Virus record (IMG/VR): IMGVR_UViG_3300025769_000279
Location: 1 to 40,611 of that record
From: a virus
Reading direction: 5' to 3' (one strand)
Length of the DNA: 40,611 bases
The stretch's first letter is position 1. Every line of letters starts with the position of its first letter. Positions 23,097 through 31,450 of the stretch are shown here, one piece after another. Made by a program: the position numbers and the translations under genes. Under the pieces are notes generated by a model that saw nothing but the letters and a program-made list of their open reading frames with translations, had not been told where the DNA came from and made no database searches.

Positions 23097-23792
23097 TTAG
23101 AAGTTGCAGCGAATGATAGAGCGAATCTTAGATTTCGGGCGCTTCTTAGACCAGACGCCGTCGCCATCTCGACCACCGCTAGGGCCAGTGTTACCCTCGA
23201 TGGTCTGGACGTAGCCGCCAGCTTCGTCTTTAGCTGCTAGCCCGATATGGCTAAACGTGTAACAAACAATATCCCCCGCGCGAACTGTCGTTTTGCTAGC
23301 GGGTTTAATGAGCGTCACCGCAGCGCTTTGCTTGTGCGCCCAATTCTCGAAATCCCATGCGCCAGCCGTGCGCGGACGCTCGACGCCGCTCGGCAATCGG
23401 CGCCCATCCAACGCCCGCTGGAATACCCAACAGATAAAGGCCGCGCACCATGGCCAGGGGGAGGGGGTTAGCCAAGTGGCCTTTTGATATTCTACAATCC
23501 GCGCGCCTTTGTTGTTGCCTCCTGACTCCTTTGTCCCTAGCTCTCCGTGAGCAATAACTACCATTCTATGGCTCATTGAGCCTACCTGCGCGGGGGCGGC
23601 AGTCTTGCTGGAGAATCCCCCAGAGGCGGGCTCAGGCTTACTCTGAGTGTCCCACCAGGATAACGCCTTATCATACGCCGCTTTACTTTTAGGCCCCCAA
23701 TTGCCAGATTGCGGCGCTCGGTAAAGATCCATAGCCGCCAAACCTTTCTGAATGAGAAAAGCGACCATCTTGTTAGGAGGGTTGAAACTCAT
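23097..23792 (-). CDS. Endolysin or tail lysin with CHAP domain
   Basis: Protein of 231 residues. The N-terminus (MVAFLIQKGL ... SGNWGPKSKAAYDKALSWWD) resembles a peptidoglycan-binding module. The CHAP domain follows: active-site Cys in WPWCAAFICW, His in FSHIGLA and an acidic residue in EGNT. It cleaves peptide bonds in the wall. It sits between a holin-like gene (overlap four bases) and tail-tip genes, so it could serve lysis, entry or both. Confidence 0.8.
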   Translation of the reverse strand: MSFNPPNKMVAFLIQKGLAAMDLYRAPQSGNWGPKSKAAYDKALSWWDTQSKPEPASGGFSSKTAAPAQVGSMSHRMVVIAHGELGTKESGGNNKGARIVEYQKATWLTPSPWPWCAAFICWVFQRALDGRRLPSGVERPRTAGAWDFENWAHKQSAAVTLIKPASKTTVRAGDIVCYTFSHIGLAAKDEAGGYVQTIEGNTGPSGGRDGDGVWSKKRPKSKIRSIIRCNF

Positions 23793-24256
23793 TTGATAGT
23801 CTCCTCTCCGCGCATTGGTGGAATAGGCAGCGTCTTGTCAGGCTCGAAAGCGCCCCATGCAGAAGGCGGGTTCATGGGCTCAACTGCCGGGAATCTCGGC
23901 TCGCGAGGGGTATGTGCGGGCGCTGGCTCTTCTCGCAGTGGCGTTAGGCCTGGCGGGTCGAAGCGCGTCGCCGAAGAAGAGAACCGATCATGCATGCGTT
24001 CCTGGCGTTTCTGCGCTAGCTCTTGCTCAATTGTGCGTCGAGCTTGACCTTCTGGCGCTGGTCGCTTGCGACGCGTGCCAGGCTTATCGTCATCCTTGCG
24101 CATCATGTAAGCAGCAGACAACGCGCCCACAAACGCTTGCAAAGATGTTAGCGCGAATTGATCCATCCCATTCGCCGCCACGTATTGCCACCAACCAGCA
24201 ATACCGGCAATGTTTCCATATAGGAACACCCTGACATTCCTAGAGGGAAGTCTCAC
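23789..24256 (-). CDS. Putative holin with long basic/Pro-rich tail
   Basis: Protein of 155 residues. Two N-terminal hydrophobic segments (VFLYGNIAGIAGWWQYVAA and LTSLQAFVGALSAAYMM) are followed by a long charged, Pro-rich tail (KPGTRRKRPAPE, later PAPAHTPREPRFPAVEP). Position between the lipoprotein and the CHAP lysin, with four-base overlaps to both, favours a holin. Other membrane scaffolds cannot be excluded. Confidence 0.55.
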   Translation of the reverse strand: MRLPSRNVRVFLYGNIAGIAGWWQYVAANGMDQFALTSLQAFVGALSAAYMMRKDDDKPGTRRKRPAPEGQARRTIEQELAQKRQERMHDRFSSSATRFDPPGLTPLREEPAPAHTPREPRFPAVEPMNPPSAWGAFEPDKTLPIPPMRGEETIK

Positions 24257-24585
24257 TTGCGACCCCCTTTCCGGGCTCTCCAGGGCTCACGAGTAAGGGA
24301 ATAGGGCGTTTCGAAACCCATTGCCTCCCAAGCCTGCTTTGGGCTAAACTCAAGAAAAGATGGGTCAATGTAAGAATCGCTGAAAATATCAGGATTTTCT
24401 TTAGATGGTTCGTCATTTTCAACGATGCGAACCGAAATTTGCACTGTATGAGTGCGGGTGATCGGAATAGCGCACGACGTCAAGAAAGGCACCGCCAACG
24501 CCAGCGCTAACAGTAACGCATGACGCTGACGGGTCTCAGCACCCAACAGCAGAGAACGAGAGAGAGATGTCATGGCACGCCTCAT
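24253..24585 (-). CDS. Outer-membrane lipoprotein, possible o-spanin
   Basis: Protein of 110 residues with a clear lipoprotein signal: hydrophobic LLLALALAVPFLTSC with lipobox LTSC (Cys about residue 38). The remaining 70 residues are polar. A lipoprotein in a lysis cassette fits an outer-membrane spanin. No obvious i-spanin (membrane helix plus long coiled coil) was found next to it, so the pairing is uncertain. It implies a two-membrane host. It overlaps both neighbours by four bases. Confidence 0.6.
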   Translation of the reverse strand: MRRAMTSLSRSLLLGAETRQRHALLLALALAVPFLTSCAIPITRTHTVQISVRIVENDEPSKENPDIFSDSYIDPSFLEFSPKQAWEAMGFETPYSLTREPWRARKGGRK

Positions 24586-24914
24586 TCTTGCAGTTGATTT
24601 TGTTGAGAAAGAGAATCTTCAAGCGCGGCAATATCTTTTTTAGCCTTGTCGGTTGCCGCGTTCTCGGAGTGTACCTTACACGCCTTCCAGGCGTCTAAGC
24701 CTGTGATTAGCTTGGAAAGCGCCTGTTGCGCCGCTGCGCCTGCCTCGCGTGCCATCGCGATCTTTTGCGCGTAGCTCACTGGATCGTCTGAGATTTTAGC
24801 GGACAAGGCGCTTTGAAGCGCTTCGTTACACGTTTGGGTGCATGATGCCGAGTGTCTTAGCGCGTGCCTGACGCGCAGCTCTGCCTGGTCGGGTGATAGT
24901 GTGGGTGTCTCCAT
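24582..24914 (-). CDS. Helical hypothetical protein in the lysis block
   Basis: Protein of 110 residues from ATG 24914; a longer in-frame form (to 25034) would overlap the DUF1353 gene by 95 bp. It is almost entirely helical (RVRHALRHSASCTQTCNEAL, AREAGAAAQQALSKLITGLD) with four cysteines, and ends in a coiled-coil-like KDIAALEDSLSQQNQLQ. A lysis or chaperone role is possible. A conserved leader motif (24925-24943) lies just upstream. Confidence 0.5.
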   Translation of the reverse strand: METPTLSPDQAELRVRHALRHSASCTQTCNEALQSALSAKISDDPVSYAQKIAMAREAGAAAQQALSKLITGLDAWKACKVHSENAATDKAKKDIAALEDSLSQQNQLQE

Positions 24915-24924
24915 GACACCACTA

Positions 24925-24943
24925 GGAAGCCAGCACTTTTCAA
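24925..24943 (-). repeat. Conserved leader motif, copy 1
   Basis: On the minus strand this reads TTGAAAAGTGCTGGCTTCC, 10 bases before ATG 24914. It matches copies 2 (33514-33532) and 3 (38094-38112), each immediately before a gene start. Possible late-gene control element or translation signal. Confidence 0.5.
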
Positions 24944-25446
24944 GCCGACTGGCCTTCCAAAGTGATCGCCATGATTGGCAAGCGACGGTTAGCGGCATCA
25001 GTAGCGCTTGTCCGTCTCCAAGCCATCCAGCCAAACGCCCATAGTGCCGAGCTAGCTATCAGACACCGCCAGCGCGGCAACCCCATTTTGAGAATCCCGA
25101 TCAGAAAGAGCGAGTCTGCCTCATATCTCGAAACGGCAATCATGCCGCCGTTCATGACAGGAACGCGTCCTCTTAGTGCGTAAAGCACGTCATGCGCATC
25201 GCCTGGCGCTTCGGTCTGGTCATTGCGCGGCACAACAACAAAAGGCCAGCGCGCAAACCAAGGAATTGACGGACCATCTAATTCCGTCCCTTCAGGGACA
25301 ATGACCTCGTATTGCAGAAAGTCTTTTGTCAGGATGAAGCGCCATTCCTCGGCCAGAATCAAGATGCCGTCTTTCCTACCGCGCTTGGTTCTCGGCTCTT
25401 CTGACCAGGACAAATTCAGACCGTATGGTTTGCGGAAATATAACAT
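24940..25446 (-). CDS. DUF1353 family protein
   Basis: Protein of 168 residues. It has the DUF1353 signature: LDGPSIPWFARW, later GDAHDVLYALRG (conserved His-Asp). A C-terminal hydrophobic stretch (CLIASSALWAFGWMAW) follows. DUF1353 genes are common near phage lysis genes, with unknown role; a metal- or zinc-dependent function is suspected from the HD pair. Confidence 0.75.
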   Translation of the reverse strand: MLYFRKPYGLNLSWSEEPRTKRGRKDGILILAEEWRFILTKDFLQYEVIVPEGTELDGPSIPWFARWPFVVVPRNDQTEAPGDAHDVLYALRGRVPVMNGGMIAVSRYEADSLFLIGILKMGLPRWRCLIASSALWAFGWMAWRRTSATDAANRRLPIMAITLEGQSA

Positions 25447-26057
25447 TAGGCCAAGCTTTTTAAACGGCTAACAAGAATGCGACAACGCGTCAATGTATTT
25501 TCATCCAATTGCTCGTCGCTATGCGTCGCGAAAGAACAGTAAGAAATTGCAACGCAATCCTTATTTGTTTCTAGCTCCTTCCTAGACAAGAAAAACCACG
25601 CTGAATGCTTAACACCTTCCGCATTGTAAATTTGACGCACGTAGCTGTCAGGAATTTCTTCAACCGCAAAAACCAAGCTTCCAGTAGAAATGATCTGACT
25701 TAATCTAAACGCATAATCATCATCAAGTTCAAAATGGATATAAGACCTAGGCTCCTGACTGCCTTCTCTGTATTGATAGACTGCCGTCGTCCACTTGGGC
25801 TTAAGCGTTCCATTCCAAGCCCGCAAAATAAGGAAACGGTCAATATCAGTCTCTTTAACTAAGGAATGCAATTCTTTTTCAATTTCGCCCCACTCCCCGA
25901 CAAAGTCGGTAAATGATAGCGCGGCTTTCTGAAACCCCATTTCGTTCTTTGCTTGGTCGCGCTCTCTTTTTGCGCGCCTAGCTGCGCAAACCCCAGCAAA
26001 TGCAGTGACGCACATGCCGAGAAATCCAATGATTGAACTTATAATGACATCACTCAC
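25446..26057 (-). CDS. Membrane-anchored accessory protein (possible moron)
   Basis: Protein of 203 residues. An N-terminal membrane segment (IISSIIGFLGMCVTAFAGVC) is followed by a basic helix and a soluble domain with no known family (FILRAWNGTLKPKWTTAVYQ ... AEGVKHSAWFFLSRKELETN). The gene is more AT-rich than its neighbours and lies between the tape measure and DUF1353 genes, a common place for accessory genes. A superinfection-exclusion role is conceivable but unproven. Confidence 0.6.
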   Translation of the reverse strand: MSDVIISSIIGFLGMCVTAFAGVCAARRAKRERDQAKNEMGFQKAALSFTDFVGEWGEIEKELHSLVKETDIDRFLILRAWNGTLKPKWTTAVYQYREGSQEPRSYIHFELDDDYAFRLSQIISTGSLVFAVEEIPDSYVRQIYNAEGVKHSAWFFLSRKELETNKDCVAISYCSFATHSDEQLDENTLTRCRILVSRLKSLA

Positions 26058-26061
26058 AGAA

Positions 26062-29000
26062 TCAAAAACCTAACGTTCTCGCTCTTCGGCCACCTCTCAG
26101 GCCCTCATCCCGAATGGCCGCCATAGTACCTTCTTTGGCTGCTGCTAAAATCTGTGGAATCATCTCCTGACTGACACCCGGCTGAATATTGAGCGTTTGC
26201 GCGATCTGCATCCCGCCACCGCTTGCGGCCATTTGCCCGCGTGACAGGTCAATCACTTGCTCGTTGGGGTGCAAGATAGCAGGGAACCCTCCGAACCCGT
26301 CGACACCGCCCGTGCGTGGACCGTAGCCAGTAAAACCTCCGCCATTGAACCCTGGAATAAACGACAGCAAGCTTCCAAGATTGATTCCGCCGCCACCACC
26401 CGCGCCGCCAAACAGATCACCAAGGAAGGATGCCGCGCGCCGCGCCAGGTTACTAAGCACGTTCACGGCACCCTTAGCCATATCTGCCAAACTACCAAGA
26501 ATGGTCTGGTTTGCATCCTCGAAGCTAGCGGCAGTGCGGGTCGCCGCCGATGTTCCAGCGTCCTCCATTGCTTGAAAAACATTCAGGCTGATTTCCTCAA
26601 CTTGCCCACCTAGTAAATCAAACGCGCCAGGATCAATGCCGGGCTCGACCGGCAGAGTAACTGGCACAACTGCTGCGGACGGCTTGCGAGGCTCCACATT
26701 GGTCCGCACCCCTGCCAGGATGTCACGCGCCTTCATAGCCGCGTTCTCCAATCCCTTTGAGATCGGGGGCGCGTTAGCCACTGAGAATGCCTCTCCGAAA
26801 TTCACGCCCGCCGATTGGCCGAGAGTGTCGAAATAATCGAGATTCTCAGCAGCCTTGTTTTTGAGCGTTTCGAAAAACTGATAGTCTCCACTCTTGAAGG
26901 CGTCGTCTAGCGCTTTGTGAAGCTCGCCCGCATGCTGCGAAGAAAGCCCGCGCTCGACCAGGTCAAAAATCGCTTCGGTGCCTCGCTGAAAATCCAAGTC
27001 TATCGGTACCTCTAGCGATGGAAGATCCGCACTCACTACCGCGTCTGCTGCCGCTGCTGCGTCGTAAGAGGCCGGCAACGAGATCGGACGTTTGAACCCC
27101 TCCAATACGCGCTGAACGGGCAAGGGGTCAATCTCCGGCGTAATATCGACGGTTAAGGCCTTCGTGCCACCGCCTCCAAATAGCTCACTCAGAACGCCGT
27201 TATCGCCAAACAGAAGGCGCTCGGCTTGGAGCGCGGCAATCTCGGCAATGATTCCTGCGACGAACTCACCGAAGTCGTCGACACCGCCTCGAAGGAAACT
27301 TGAGAAACTCGACTCAAGAACACCAACCGTGTCTTGCCATGTGCCTTGCAAGCCTTCCATGCCAAGCTCGATCTCGCGGAACTCTTCAAGCGCGCGCGAT
27401 TTGTAAATCTGGTTCTCCTGACCAGACAAACCACCCGCACCAGTTGCCTGGTCAATCGAGCGAAACTCGCGTTGCAGACTCTCAACCGGCGTTGCAAAGC
27501 GCGAGCGGATCGCATCTGCCGCACCTCTTAGCCGCTCGGCTTCCTGAGCGATCCGAGAGAAGCTCGAAACGCCATCAACGCCAGCCTTGCTAAGCGCGCC
27601 AGCCAGATTATCAACCGACGCCTTAGCGCCGTCCGTCGCTGATGTCACGGCGTCGGTTTGACTCGCGAGCGCGCTAGCCGCATCCCCCGCACCATCTAAG
27701 CTCGTTTTTAACTCGGACGCTGCTTGTGCCTCGCCTTGAATCAAGCGATCAGCCGCAAGCGCTTTCCGACGCTTGATTTGCTCTTGCGTCAGTTTCTGGA
27801 GGGCGCTTTCAGCGAATCCAACCTCACCGAAGAGTGATTCGAAGTAGCGCTGCGTTTGTTCATCCAGCTTAGCAAAAGCGCCGAAGAACTCATCACTGAA
27901 ACTCTTGGTTTGCGGAATGTCAGGTCTCGGGAAGCTGAGCGTCGGCAAGTCCACTTCAAACCTGCCCGGCAAAATCGTATTGATCTTTTCGAAGTTCGCT
28001 AAAATCGCATTGAACGCCGTTTCTGCTTGCGTGATAACGCCCGTAAACGCCGTCCCTAGCGCGCTTTGAATATGGCTTCCAATGACATTAAAAGTAGCAA
28101 TCGCCGCCGCCCTAATCGCATCAAAGGCAGACAGAGCATTCCTGATTTGTTCTCTCGAAATGTTCTCGAAAAATGCCGCAATCCCCAAGCCAACGCCTTT
28201 TGCGGCGTCTGCCCAGTCTTGGAAATACAGATCAATTGCTTCGCTCGCCTTAGCAAGCCCGGCGCTCAGATCAGGAATGATCAGTTCGCCAAGGCTTCGG
28301 TTGAATTGCTTTTGGCGATTCTGAAAGAGCTGCAACTTCGACGCGTAGGTATCGGCAGCCCTTGTACTCTCCTCGATCAGCGCACGGTTCTCTCGCCAGA
28401 GTCCGCTTGATTGCGCCAACCGTTGCCGCACCAAATCTACATTACGCGCCAGGGTAGGGAACACCCTCAAATTCTCATCACCGGCAAGCTTGAGTTGCGT
28501 TAGTACATTGGTGGTATCGTCGCCCGTTTGACTAAGGCCCTCTAGGAAGTCCACAAACGCGCTAGCGGCATCCTCTCGGAAAGCCTCTGCGATCTCCTCA
28601 GCACTTTGCCCCATGACATCAGAAAGCGCCTGCGCGCGCTCCCCGCCTTCCTGCGTGATCACCTGGATAGCGCGAAAAGCTCGACCAACGGCGGACCCTG
28701 AAAGCTCAGCTCGCAAGCCTAACTCTTTCATCGCCGTCGATAAGCCGACAACCTCGTCAGCAGAAACGCCGAACTGACCAACCGATTGGCCCACAAACGT
28801 GGCCATGTGAACGATTTCGGCCTCGGTTGCTGCCGCCGAATTACCTAATCCAACAATAGCCGCGCCTAGGTTGTCAATATCATCGGTATTCGATCCGGTG
28901 ATATTAAGAAGCCTAGCAAGATCACGCGCGCCTTGCTCTCCGGTAACATCTGACGCCAGTTCAAGTCGCGCTAACGTCTCAGTAAATTTGAGGATGTTAT

Positions 29001-29421
29001 TGGTGCCCTTAACGCCAAGTTGGCCAGCAGCCGACGCCATACCAAGAAGGTTCTCGGAACTCGTCGGAATCTTTCTTTCGAGATCTTCAACGCCGCGCGT
29101 TAGCTCTTTTAGCTGCTCCGACGTTGCGCCCGTCGTTTTTGCAACCGCCGTCAGGCCCGTCTCAAACGCTGCCGCTTCCCTGACGGCGGCCTGAGCAAAT
29201 CCAGTAATTGCCCGAATCGAGAACGCGGCAGCAATGACACCGCCAAGCCTCACGAAATCCTTTTCAAGAGACTTGGTCGCTTTGCTAACTGTTCCGAAAG
29301 CGCCCGTTGCCGCGTTAGCTCCCTGGTCAAGCGCCTTGAATTCTTCGCGCACCTTGCGAATAATGCGGCTAGCGCGATCCTCCGCTGAAACCTCGAAAAT
29401 GGCCTTTTCGCGTCTTGGCAT
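26062..29421 (-). CDS. Tail tape measure protein
   Basis: Protein of 1119 residues, long and helical. The N-terminal 400 residues match the phage tail tape measure family (ASAAGQLGVKGTNNI, AGDENLRVFP). The middle carries coiled-coil segments, and the C-terminus is Gly-rich (GGAGGGGGINLGSLLSFIPG). By the usual 1.5 angstrom per residue it suggests a tail near 170 nm (inference). It follows the frameshifted chaperone genes, as in lambda. Confidence 0.93.
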   Translation of the reverse strand: MPRREKAIFEVSAEDRASRIIRKVREEFKALDQGANAATGAFGTVSKATKSLEKDFVRLGGVIAAAFSIRAITGFAQAAVREAAAFETGLTAVAKTTGATSEQLKELTRGVEDLERKIPTSSENLLGMASAAGQLGVKGTNNILKFTETLARLELASDVTGEQGARDLARLLNITGSNTDDIDNLGAAIVGLGNSAAATEAEIVHMATFVGQSVGQFGVSADEVVGLSTAMKELGLRAELSGSAVGRAFRAIQVITQEGGERAQALSDVMGQSAEEIAEAFREDAASAFVDFLEGLSQTGDDTTNVLTQLKLAGDENLRVFPTLARNVDLVRQRLAQSSGLWRENRALIEESTRAADTYASKLQLFQNRQKQFNRSLGELIIPDLSAGLAKASEAIDLYFQDWADAAKGVGLGIAAFFENISREQIRNALSAFDAIRAAAIATFNVIGSHIQSALGTAFTGVITQAETAFNAILANFEKINTILPGRFEVDLPTLSFPRPDIPQTKSFSDEFFGAFAKLDEQTQRYFESLFGEVGFAESALQKLTQEQIKRRKALAADRLIQGEAQAASELKTSLDGAGDAASALASQTDAVTSATDGAKASVDNLAGALSKAGVDGVSSFSRIAQEAERLRGAADAIRSRFATPVESLQREFRSIDQATGAGGLSGQENQIYKSRALEEFREIELGMEGLQGTWQDTVGVLESSFSSFLRGGVDDFGEFVAGIIAEIAALQAERLLFGDNGVLSELFGGGGTKALTVDITPEIDPLPVQRVLEGFKRPISLPASYDAAAAADAVVSADLPSLEVPIDLDFQRGTEAIFDLVERGLSSQHAGELHKALDDAFKSGDYQFFETLKNKAAENLDYFDTLGQSAGVNFGEAFSVANAPPISKGLENAAMKARDILAGVRTNVEPRKPSAAVVPVTLPVEPGIDPGAFDLLGGQVEEISLNVFQAMEDAGTSAATRTAASFEDANQTILGSLADMAKGAVNVLSNLARRAASFLGDLFGGAGGGGGINLGSLLSFIPGFNGGGFTGYGPRTGGVDGFGGFPAILHPNEQVIDLSRGQMAASGGGMQIAQTLNIQPGVSQEMIPQILAAAKEGTMAAIRDEGLRGGRRARTLGF

Positions 29422-29462
29422 ACCCTTAGAAGCCAGCCCTTTTCGAAGCCGCTTAGATTACG

Positions 29463-29956
29463 TTAGTCCTTCTCACTCAAAAGTGAGAAATAAGCAAGCC
29501 ACCCCGTGCGCTCCGCCAGCGTCATGTCGTTCACCTCGGGCAGGGTGCGGCCCAGGTGATGCGCTAGGAAAAACGAGTTTCTTAGGTGGACTCCGGTTTC
29601 TCCTCTGAGAACTGCTTTCCCTTGTCTACGTCTTCCACCTCCAGTTGGGGCAACAAGAGAGAAATCAGCTCTTGCAGAATCTTAGGATCAACCTCGTTCA
29701 CAAGAATGCGCTCGACGTTGCGCGGGCGCTTGAGTTCGTCCTGGTGCGAAAAAAGCGGTTTGCCGTCCGCTTGCATGATCCGCTTGAGCGCGAGCTTGGG
29801 CCAAGCCTTTTCGCCATCCTTGAATAGTTGCTGCTTATCGTCCCAAGTGAGAGGCGAAACTTTGACGGGCAAACCGCCAAGAGACTCAACCTCGGCGTCG
29901 GTCTCTTTCTTTGCCCATTCCTTTTGCAGTGTTGTTAGTATATCGGCGTCAGCCAT
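29463..29956 (-). CDS. Tail assembly chaperone G-T fusion by -1 frameshift
   Basis: Ribosomes that slip at GGGAAAG (29621-29615) would read on in the -1 frame for 50 more residues, with no stop until TAA at 29463-29465. The extension contains LAHHLGRTLPEVNDMTLAER, the typical gpT start of lambda-like phages, ending in SLLSEKD. The fusion is 164 residues (114 from the zero frame plus 50). Lambda uses the same heptamer for gpG-GT, and the GT form recruits tail tube subunits. This product is absent from a plain ORF list because it spans two frames. Confidence 0.85.
29582..29956 (-). CDS. Tail assembly chaperone gpG-like, short form
   Basis: The unshifted product of 124 residues, normal for tail chaperones (LPVKVSPLTWDDKQQLFKD, then RNVERILVNEVDPKILQELI). 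It binds the tape measure during assembly in lambda. Leader: AACACCCAACAACTACCCAAC with no Shine-Dalgarno sequence. It lies between the tail tube and tape measure genes. Confidence 0.85.
   Translation of the reverse strand: MADADILTTLQKEWAKKETDAEVESLGGLPVKVSPLTWDDKQQLFKDGEKAWPKLALKRIMQADGKPLFSHQDELKRPRNVERILVNEVDPKILQELISLLLPQLEVEDVDKGKQFSEEKPEST
29615..29621 (-). promoter_or_regulatory. Programmed -1 frameshift site GGGAAAG
   Basis: The heptamer GGGAAAG is in the correct frame (G GGA AAG) near the end of the short chaperone gene. It is the same slippery sequence used by lambda G-T. An uninterrupted -1 frame follows. Confidence 0.85.
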
Positions 29957-30036
29957 GTTGGGTAGTTGTTGGGTGTTAAAAAGCGGGACCGCCTAGCATC
30001 GCCTCTAGACGGCCCCTAGTTGCTGCGAGGATAAAT

Positions 30037-30492
30037 TTAGACCACAGTCGCAATGGCAAGCGCGCCGTCGCCGGTAATCGTCACGGTTTGCGTGATATTC
30101 GAGCCAACCTCGGAGGGAACGCTGACGCTAGCAACCAAGCCAGAACCAGAGTATTCCTTTTCTCCAGACGCGTTGTCGTTCGGGTAGAGCTTGACACCAA
30201 CCGTTTCGCCAGCCTTCGTCGGATCAAGGTAGGTGCTCGCGCCCTCGTCGGTTTTCTGCCAGAAAAATTCCATGTCCACGGACCAAGACTTGCCTTGGAG
30301 CGTGTTCGAATCCCAAGCGATAGACGAAGCGCTTCCACCGTCGCCGTTAGACTTCATGCAACGCGTGTTTTCCGTGTTGACGCTGCTAGATGTGTTCAAC
30401 GTCCATGATCGGAGACAAGGCACTTCTTCCGGAGTGCCGCCGCTGGTAATTTCGAGAACCCCGTCGGTTCCTTTAGTGATGCTAGTTGCCAT
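30037..30492 (-). CDS. Major tail tube protein
   Basis: Protein of 151 residues, beta-rich (VPCLRSWTLNTSSSV, MEFFWQKTDEGAS, VGSNITQTVTITGDG). It sits between the tail terminator and the chaperone, the position of gpV in lambda-like phages. The same domain recurs as the N-terminus of the protein at 34061-36058. Leader rich in AAC repeats. Confidence 0.8.
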   Translation of the reverse strand: MATSITKGTDGVLEITSGGTPEEVPCLRSWTLNTSSSVNTENTRCMKSNGDGGSASSIAWDSNTLQGKSWSVDMEFFWQKTDEGASTYLDPTKAGETVGVKLYPNDNASGEKEYSGSGLVASVSVPSEVGSNITQTVTITGDGALAIATVV

Positions 30493-30507
30493 AGTGTTGC
30501 GTTGTTG

Positions 30508-30924
30508 TTAGTTAAGTTGTTGTGTCCAAGTGGCTAGATAAGCCTGAGTAATAATTGCTATGGTTGGAGTGCTAGGATTGATTTCCGTTTCTTGCGCGAA
30601 TAGATCGATCTGCACGCCCTCCGGCATGTTGGCGCGGTCGGCTTCAACCGCTGCCTCTAGCGCCTCGCCTAGGCCCAGGATGTGTTCTTCGGCGTCCTCA
30701 CCTAATGCTACCGTATCCGCAATAGTCACCTGGATAACTTGTTCTCGATCCGTGATCGAATCGCGCATAGAAACGCGAGAAGTTTCTTGCTTCCCGAGAT
30801 AAACCGACGCGGCGTCATCCTCGAAGATGTCAGGCTTGCCACTAGAAACCGTGCCGCTGAAATCAGCCAAGCCAGCCACAAGCGTGAGCATGCGCCCTTT
30901 GATTTGTGTGGGTATTGTTGGCAT
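30508..30924 (-). CDS. Tail terminator / gpU-like protein
   Basis: Protein of 138 residues. The order of strands and helices (MPTIPTQIKGRMLTLVAGL, REQVIQVTIADTVAL, ILGLGEALEAAV, then TPTIAIITQAYLATW) fits small tail terminator proteins. Position directly before the tail tube gene supports it. The sequence match is weak, so the role rests on gene order. Confidence 0.6.
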   Translation of the reverse strand: MPTIPTQIKGRMLTLVAGLADFSGTVSSGKPDIFEDDAASVYLGKQETSRVSMRDSITDREQVIQVTIADTVALGEDAEEHILGLGEALEAAVEADRANMPEGVQIDLFAQETEINPSTPTIAIITQAYLATWTQQLN

Positions 30925-30927
30925 TTG

Positions 30928-31239
30928 TTACGGTGCTTGGCCTTTACCGAGCGCTAGAGTTGTCACGACGCCATCCGTGCGAACGTCCAATACCGGATGG
31001 TTAAGTCCACTATATGAAACCGTATCGCCTTCGGCTGCCGCACCATCGCTCGCGGCATAGGTGAAATGGATCGCATCCACTCGATGATAGGTGGTGCGGT
31101 ATCCATCGCCTGCCTCTTGCTCCTCTTCGCCCGTGTCCCAGTAACCCAATAGGTCAATGCTGCCGCCGCCACCGCCAGGCGTAAGCGAGACGGTAACGGC
31201 GGCATCGGTAGCGAATAGAGCATTGACGGGCTCTGCCAC
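30928..31239 (-). CDS. Head-tail connector (gpFII-like position)
   Basis: Protein of 103 residues, beta-rich, with DGYRTTYHRVDAIHFTYAAS and DTVSYSGLNHPVLDVRTDG. This matches the 'd-A---G--i---g--Y-V' pattern of gpFII/Gifsy head-tail joining proteins. It lies between the capsid block and tail terminator. Confidence 0.6.
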   Translation of the reverse strand: MAEPVNALFATDAAVTVSLTPGGGGGSIDLLGYWDTGEEEQEAGDGYRTTYHRVDAIHFTYAASDGAAAEGDTVSYSGLNHPVLDVRTDGVVTTLALGKGQAP

Positions 31240-31241
31240 GG

Positions 31242-31448
31242 CTAGCTAGAGGAAGCTTGTTTCTTGGCTGGAATCGGCTTGGCCTCCGGCTTGATAGCCT
31301 TAGCCTCGTCGCTGTCAGCCCTCACGAATCGATTGGAAGCGAGGAGAGGCAAAGCCTCATCCTTTGGCTTTGTGATGACCGCCCCGCGCTTGATCACCTC
31401 GCCATTGACGAGGCACCGAGCGGAGCACTTTAGCTCGATATCAGCCAT
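31242..31448 (-). CDS. Small protein downstream of capsid
   Basis: Protein of 68 residues from ATG 31448 (MADIELKCSARCLVNGEVIK); an upstream in-frame extension lies in the capsid gene and is unlikely. It is followed by a Lys/Ala-rich tail (KPEAKPIPAKKQASSS). Position fits a small head-completion protein. Two Cys near the N-terminus. Confidence 0.6.
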   Translation of the reverse strand: MADIELKCSARCLVNGEVIKRGAVITKPKDEALPLLASNRFVRADSDEAKAIKPEAKPIPAKKQASSS

Positions 31449-31450
31449 GA

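Noticed and set aside
24240-24422. 60-residue minus ORF with a hydrophobic start inside the lipoprotein gene
   Set aside because: It could be an embedded spanin partner, but the frame lacks a coupled start and the lipoprotein already has the lipobox in the other frame. Kept as unlikely.
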